The notes under the pieces were generated by a model. The model saw only the letters and a list, made by a program, of their open reading frames with translations, was not told where the DNA came from and ran no database searches. This document shows, in pieces, positions 43,411 to 47,345 of a stretch of DNA of 47,345 nucleotides (positions within the stretch are counted from its first letter, which is position 1; every line of letters begins with the position of its first letter). The stretch is from Prevotella sp. (GTDB lineage Bacteria; Bacteroidota; Bacteroidia; Bacteroidales; Bacteroidaceae): the NCBI GenBank assembly GCA_022773825.1, contig JALFOF010000018.1, positions 1 to 47,345 of the forward strand, given 5' to 3'. Position numbers and translations under genes: made by a program.

Positions 43411-46268
43411 CCTACTGTACAATGTTTAAGCATTCTTTTACCCATTATCAGTTGTTTGGCTTCCCGCACCCACATCACGAGTGATGATAACACGACGATA
43501 GCCACCCAGTCTTGCCACTTCATGGGCATTACGTTGAAGAAATCATACATCACCTCTACTATCAACACCTGACCTATCACTATGAAGGTGGTTATGCACC
43601 AGAAGCCCCGGCATCCCTTTAGGTTCAACCCACTACCGCCTGACATATAGCCGCGTGTGTTAAACATATACCAGAAGTGCGTCCACACAAAGATAGAGAA
43701 CAGCAGTGTCTGTTCATATCCTGTCACCTCATGGCGCGGTCCCCAAGGCTCATCTATCAGTTCCGCAAGGCAACTAATGTCAGTGTGCATGAAGATGTAA
43801 AGGAATACGAAGAGTATAGCGAAGAAGAAACACCCCACACCGAGTATGTTCTTTATCATTGACTTGTTCAGTATAAAGCCATTTCGATTGCGTGGTTTAT
43901 CTTTCATCACCCTTTCCGTTGGTGGAAGTGACGCTAATGCTATTGCGCCGAATGTGTCCATTATAAGGTTTACCCACAGCATCTGGGTAACGGTAAGTGG
44001 CGACTTCATGCCGATGAATGAGCCGACAAGTACTATCAAGCAGGCGGCAACGTTCACCGTCAGCTGAAATAACAGAAATCGTTGTATATTCTGGTACAGT
44101 GAACGCCCCCACATCACTGCACGCCCGATGCTGGAGAAAGAGTTGTCTATTATCGTGATGTCCGACGCCTCCTTCGCCACTGACGTACCGTCTCCCATCG
44201 ACAGTCCCACGTGTGCCGTCTTCAATGCTGGCGCATCGTTGGTCCCATCGCCAGTGACAGCAACCACCTGTCCCAGTGATTGCAGTGCCTCCACAAGCCT
44301 CTTCTTGTCCATAGGACGAGCGCGGGATATTATCTTCAAATCCATCACGCGCTCTTTCAGCGCTTCATCGTCAAGAGCGGCGAACTCTGGTCCAGTGATT
44401 ATGGCGCGTTCCGTGTCCGAATTCTTCCACAATCCTATCTGCCTGCCAATCTCTTGTGCTGTTCCCGAGGTGTCACCTGTAACGATTTTTATCCCGATAC
44501 CTGCATCCATACACTCCCGCACCGCAGCAGGCACATCGCTTCTTACGGGGTCGCTTATCGCCGCAATGCCGAGGAAAGTAAGGTCGTTGGCGCACAGCGC
44601 GCCATCTTTTATCACCTCTTGCCCATCCTCCACTATCTGGTAGGCGAAGCCCAGCGTGCGCATAGCTTGATTTTGGTATTCCGTCAGCTGGCGTTCTATC
44701 TCACCGTTTGCCACGTTGGTGCAAGTGCGCTTGCACAGTGCAAGCACTATCTCTGGTGCGCCCTTCACGTATAACACCTTCTTGCCGCACGCACTGTCCA
44801 CAAGTGTTGCCATATATTTCCTTTCGGTACAAAACGGCACTTCCGCAATGCGTCTCGCCTTTCTCTTCAGCTCCGCGTAGTTCAATCCGTTGTCATTGAG
44901 CCACAGCAGTAGCGCACCTTCCGTAGGATTTCCCAATGCCGTTACCTTACCATCATTTGAGAAGTCAAGATGTGCCGTAGAGTTCACGGCTATGCCCTCC
45001 GTTATCAGCGCACTCATCTCGTCCCCCGATAGCTTCTGCGACGGCAGACCGTAGAAGTTTGTCCTGTACACCTGCATCTGGTTCTGCGTCAGCGTACCCG
45101 TCTTGTCAGTACATATCACGGTAGTAGCACCCATCGTCTCGCAGGCGTGCATCTTCCTTACAAGGTTGTTTGTTTTCAGCATACGCCGCATGGAGTACGC
45201 CAATGACAGCGTCACAGCCATCGGAAGTCCCTCTGGCACAGCCACTACTATCAGCGTCACGGCAATCATCACGGTCTGCAAGGCGTATGCCATGAGTGCA
45301 GACACGTCCTGCGTAGGTTCTACTATCTCATGTATGCCGAGTACGAAGCCTATGAAGACGGCGAAAAATACGCAGATTGTCGTTATGCAGACCGCTGGCT
45401 TCCAATGCTTGAACTTGAATATTACAAGGTAGAAGAATATACATACAGGCAGGAGCAGCGTCAGTGCCACCGGCTCCCATTTGAAGAATACAAGCAACTT
45501 GGCAACTATTATAGCCGCGGCAAAAGCATAACTAAGGTTCGATATGAGTTTTCCCAACCCATCCAGCTGCTCGTTCAGCGGTGTTTTCACGCTATCATCT
45601 ATTTGCGCCGCCACAAACACCTTTCCGTTTTCCGTATTATCTCCCACAGCAAACACGCGGCAAACGCCGTGACCTTCCATCACCTTCGTGCCGCGCATCA
45701 CATGGTTGGTCGGGAATGTCGCCTCACTGTCAAAGTTTTTTTCGTCAGTACTCTTGCTGCATATAGGCTCCCCCGTTAGTGTTGACTCATCAATTTTCAG
45801 CGTCACCGCGTCAAGCAGTTCCGCGTCAGCAGGTATCTCTTCGCCTGTCTCTATAATAAGGATGTCTCCTACTACAATATCCTTTCGTGGTATCTTCACC
45901 ACATTGCCGTTTCTGACAGCCTGCACAGGCTCATCATCGTTGACCTGATTGAGAATAGAAAACTCCTTGTCGGCAAGCGATTCAAATATAAAGGCGAGGC
46001 CCGTGGCGAGCAGTATGGCGATAAAAATACCCACAGGCTCAAAGAACACTGCCGCACCTGCATTCAAGCGACTGTACTCATAGCAGGATATACCTATCGA
46101 CAGCAATCCTGCAATCATAAGAATAACAATCAGCGGGTCACTGAATTTCCTCATGTACTGTTTCCACAGCGGTTCTTTTTCAGGAGGGGTGAGTATGTTC
46201 GCACCATACTTCTGCCGGCTTTCAAGCACCTCTTTTTCGCTCAAGCCTTTGTAATAATTTTCGCTCAT
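43407..46268 (-). CDS. calcium-translocating P-type ATPase (PMCA-like)
   Basis: ATP-driven cation export across the cytoplasmic membrane, probably Ca2+. 953 residues. N-terminal cation-ATPase domain, A-domain with TLTGEPICSKS, phosphorylated Asp388 in CTDKTGTLTQNQ, N-domain with KGAPEIVLALC, hinge VTGDGTNDAPALK. About ten membrane helices, with VVAVPEGLPMAVT in TM4 (the PEGL cation site) and NLIMDTFGAIALA in TM6. The PMCA-like assignment rests on these; Mn2+ or other cations cannot be excluded. There is a promoter at 46319-46350 and a 4-base overlap with the DUF4251 gene. Confidence 0.93.
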   Translation of the reverse strand: MSENYYKGLSEKEVLESRQKYGANILTPPEKEPLWKQYMRKFSDPLIVILMIAGLLSIGISCYEYSRLNAGAAVFFEPVGIFIAILLATGLAFIFESLADKEFSILNQVNDDEPVQAVRNGNVVKIPRKDIVVGDILIIETGEEIPADAELLDAVTLKIDESTLTGEPICSKSTDEKNFDSEATFPTNHVMRGTKVMEGHGVCRVFAVGDNTENGKVFVAAQIDDSVKTPLNEQLDGLGKLISNLSYAFAAAIIVAKLLVFFKWEPVALTLLLPVCIFFYLVIFKFKHWKPAVCITTICVFFAVFIGFVLGIHEIVEPTQDVSALMAYALQTVMIAVTLIVVAVPEGLPMAVTLSLAYSMRRMLKTNNLVRKMHACETMGATTVICTDKTGTLTQNQMQVYRTNFYGLPSQKLSGDEMSALITEGIAVNSTAHLDFSNDGKVTALGNPTEGALLLWLNDNGLNYAELKRKARRIAEVPFCTERKYMATLVDSACGKKVLYVKGAPEIVLALCKRTCTNVANGEIERQLTEYQNQAMRTLGFAYQIVEDGQEVIKDGALCANDLTFLGIAAISDPVRSDVPAAVRECMDAGIGIKIVTGDTSGTAQEIGRQIGLWKNSDTERAIITGPEFAALDDEALKERVMDLKIISRARPMDKKRLVEALQSLGQVVAVTGDGTNDAPALKTAHVGLSMGDGTSVAKEASDITIIDNSFSSIGRAVMWGRSLYQNIQRFLLFQLTVNVAACLIVLVGSFIGMKSPLTVTQMLWVNLIMDTFGAIALASLPPTERVMKDKPRNRNGFILNKSMIKNILGVGCFFFAILFVFLYIFMHTDISCLAELIDEPWGPRHEVTGYEQTLLFSIFVWTHFWYMFNTRGYMSGGSGLNLKGCRGFWCITTFIVIGQVLIVEVMYDFFNVMPMKWQDWVAIVVLSSLVMWVREAKQLIMGKRMLKHCTVG

Positions 46269-46318
46269 AATAGTCTTTGCATTGTCATAAGTCTCTGTCC
46301 ATGTCCAGAAACTGACTG

Positions 46319-46350
46319 CAAAATTATATTACTTTCCCGTGTCCTCCAAA
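46319..46350 (-). promoter_or_regulatory. promoter for the P-type ATPase
   Basis: Minus strand TTTG (46350-46347), 20 bases, TAATTTTG (46326-46319). Leader of about 45 bases to the ATG at 46268. Confidence 0.75.
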
Positions 46351-46407
46351 TTTATTTTATGTAAAACACATCTCTTAACTTTTTTTCTTTTCAGGGTGGT
46401 TCTATAA

Positions 46408-46956
46408 TCACTTTGCCCACACCACATAGTCGTCCTTCCTTGGTTTCTGCGGCTTCAGCGCATCCTCCGTGGCATATCCCACTATGCAGTTTCCTATTCC
46501 CTCATATTCATCCGTTATACCGAGGTCGAGCAGCACTTGCCTCCCCTCTTCTGTCTCAAACATCTCCTTGGCCCTGTGTATCCAGCAGGAGCCGAGTCCG
46601 AGAGAATGTGCCGCAAGCATCATGTTCTCCATCACCAGTGAGCCGTCATACACCCTTGTCGGCACGTCTTTCCTTGCCAGCACCACCAATACCACTGGTG
46701 CGCCGTAGAACGGGTCTTCCTCCCCCGAACTTGTGGTGAGGTGCTTGCTGCGTATTATCTCTAAGTTGAGGTTGCTTAGTTTGTCACGCAATGCTTTGTT
46801 CGTCACAGCTATGATTATCGGCGACTGGCTGTTGCGTCCCGTCGGGGCATACGTCCCAGCCTTCACTATCTCCTCTATCAGTTCCTGAGCTACATCGCGG
46901 TCCTGATACTTCTTCACGCTCCTGCGTGTAATGATGTTTTTGATTGTCTCTTTCAT
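46408..46956 (-). CDS. nitroreductase-family FMN oxidoreductase
   Basis: NAD(P)H-dependent flavoenzyme; the physiological substrate is not evident. The start at ATG 46956 (MKETIKNIITRRSVKKYQDR) matches the family N-terminus; a GTG 24 bases upstream would add 8 unrelated residues. 182 residues. FMN-binding features: RRSVKKY at the start, AGTYAPTGRNSQSPIII, and the C-terminal GIGNCIVGYATED. It is on the same strand as the ATPase but 139 bases upstream of it, and has its own -7 element at 47026-47033. Confidence 0.9.
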   Translation of the reverse strand: MKETIKNIITRRSVKKYQDRDVAQELIEEIVKAGTYAPTGRNSQSPIIIAVTNKALRDKLSNLNLEIIRSKHLTTSSGEEDPFYGAPVVLVVLARKDVPTRVYDGSLVMENMMLAAHSLGLGSCWIHRAKEMFETEEGRQVLLDLGITDEYEGIGNCIVGYATEDALKPQKPRKDDYVVWAK

Positions 46957-47025
46957 AACTGTGTCTGTTGTTGGTTTCACATTACTTCATTATTGGTATC
47001 AAGGGGTTCTCTCCCTCTCTTGATG

Positions 47026-47033
47026 CAAAGTTA
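47026..47033 (-). promoter_or_regulatory. -7 element for the nitroreductase gene
   Basis: TAACTTTG on the minus strand, about 65 bases upstream of the chosen start; the -33 element is weak. Confidence 0.5.
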
Positions 47034-47099
47034 CTAATTAAATTCGGAACGCCAGTTCACCATTAAACCGAAATAACATAAATACAGACTAATTAAACG

Positions 47100-47220
47100 T
47101 TTTGGTTGTTTGGTGGTTTGGTTGTTTAGTGATTTGGTGGATTGATAGTGTAAATGTAAAACCGATTGATGCTTGCAAACAACTAAACAACCAAACCACT
47201 AAACAACTAAACAACCAAAA
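47100..47220. repeat. low-complexity imperfect inverted repeat
   Basis: A left arm rich in GGTTGTTTGGTGG-like words (47100-47140) and a right arm of AAACAACTAAACAACC-like words (47176-47220) are approximately complementary and can pair in several registers, with a 35-base centre. Each arm is itself a short-period repeat. It lies between the nitroreductase promoter region and the tRNA-Gly terminator. No protein is encoded. Confidence 0.7.
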
Positions 47221-47244
47221 AACAGAGACCCAAAGGCCTCTGTT
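47221..47244 (-). terminator. terminator for tRNA-Gly
   Basis: AACAGAG (47221-47227) pairs with CTCTGTT (47238-47244), with a further CC/GG pair around a CAAA loop. On the minus strand it is followed by six T's. It lies 9 bases beyond the tRNA 3' end. Confidence 0.8.
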
Positions 47245-47252
47245 TTGTAGTG

Positions 47253-47325
47253 AGCGGAAAACGGGACTCGGACCCGCGACCCCAACCTTGGCAAGGTTGT
47301 GCTCTACCAACTGAGCTATTTCCGC
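47253..47325 (-). tRNA. tRNA-Gly (anticodon GCC)
   Basis: Minus-strand cloverleaf of 73 bases. Acceptor GCGGAAA pairs with TTTCCGC, D arm GCTC/GAGC, anticodon stem CAACC/GGTTG with loop TTGCCAA (anticodon GCC), and a T arm with GGTCCGAGTCC. The discriminator is T, and CCA is not encoded (CAC follows), unlike the tRNA-Arg in this window. Confidence 0.95.
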
Positions 47326-47345
47326 ATCATGCATAGAATGTCTGA

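Noticed and set aside
47102..47314. 70-codon plus-strand frame over the repeat and tRNA-Gly
   Set aside because: It translates the low-complexity inverted repeat and the antisense of a tRNA.

Overview
The window looks like chromosomal DNA of a member of the Bacteroidales, most probably Prevotellaceae or a near relative. At least eight upstream regions carry the Bacteroidetes promoter pattern (TTTG, about 19-20 bases, TAnnTTTG). The gene set is also typical: serine palmitoyltransferase for sphingolipids, two-subunit methylmalonyl-CoA mutase, DUF5683 and DUF4251 proteins, recF next to a DUF721 gene, a recJ-recQ pair, and a parA-parB-DUF5683-mltD-relA/spoT run. Species cannot be named from the sequence. 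No prophage, insertion sequence, CRISPR array or rRNA was seen. The window is mostly core genome with a small carbohydrate locus.

Layout. 0-4.1 kb: 3' part of a THUMP-like methyltransferase gene facing uvrA, with a 22-base tandem repeat between them. 4.4-10.8 kb: gyrA, two related TPR exported proteins and the lipoprotein transglycosylase mltF. 11.0-17.8 kb: tRNA-Arg(CCG) on the minus strand, then parA, parB, DUF5683, mltD and relA/spoT (chromosome segregation, wall remodelling, stringent response). 17.8-21.0 kb: pectin methylesterase and GH43 arabinanase, overlapping by 4 bases, then a fucO-like lactaldehyde reductase. 21.1-25.7 kb, minus strand: ROK sugar kinase, threonylcarbamoyl-AMP synthase, ClC protein and fmt. 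25.8-29.4 kb: a small lipoprotein, galK, DUF721 and recF. 29.4-33.5 kb: mutA-mutB (succinate/propionate interconversion). 33.6-34.1 kb: a decayed phage-like gene fragment and a candidate two-hairpin small RNA. 34.1-37.4 kb: YigZ family protein, then a lipid kinase divergent from serine palmitoyltransferase. 37.4-43.0 kb: GH25 lysozyme with a promoter touching its start codon, zinc-ribbon membrane protein, recJ, recQ. 43.0-47.3 kb, minus strand: DUF4251 protein, Ca2+-type P-ATPase, nitroreductase and tRNA-Gly(GCC).

The most unusual signal is non-coding: a dispersed family of 22-base repeat units in three separate intergenic regions, each at the 3' ends of convergent genes, in two cases with an inverted copy that makes a 15-19 bp stem. 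I do not recognise this family. The second is the candidate RNA at about 33950-34011, which has its own promoter and a near-perfect intrinsic terminator. Several reading frames start further upstream than is believable (recF, lipid kinase, GH25, pectinesterase, nitroreductase, DUF4251, zinc-ribbon protein). Corrected starts are given.
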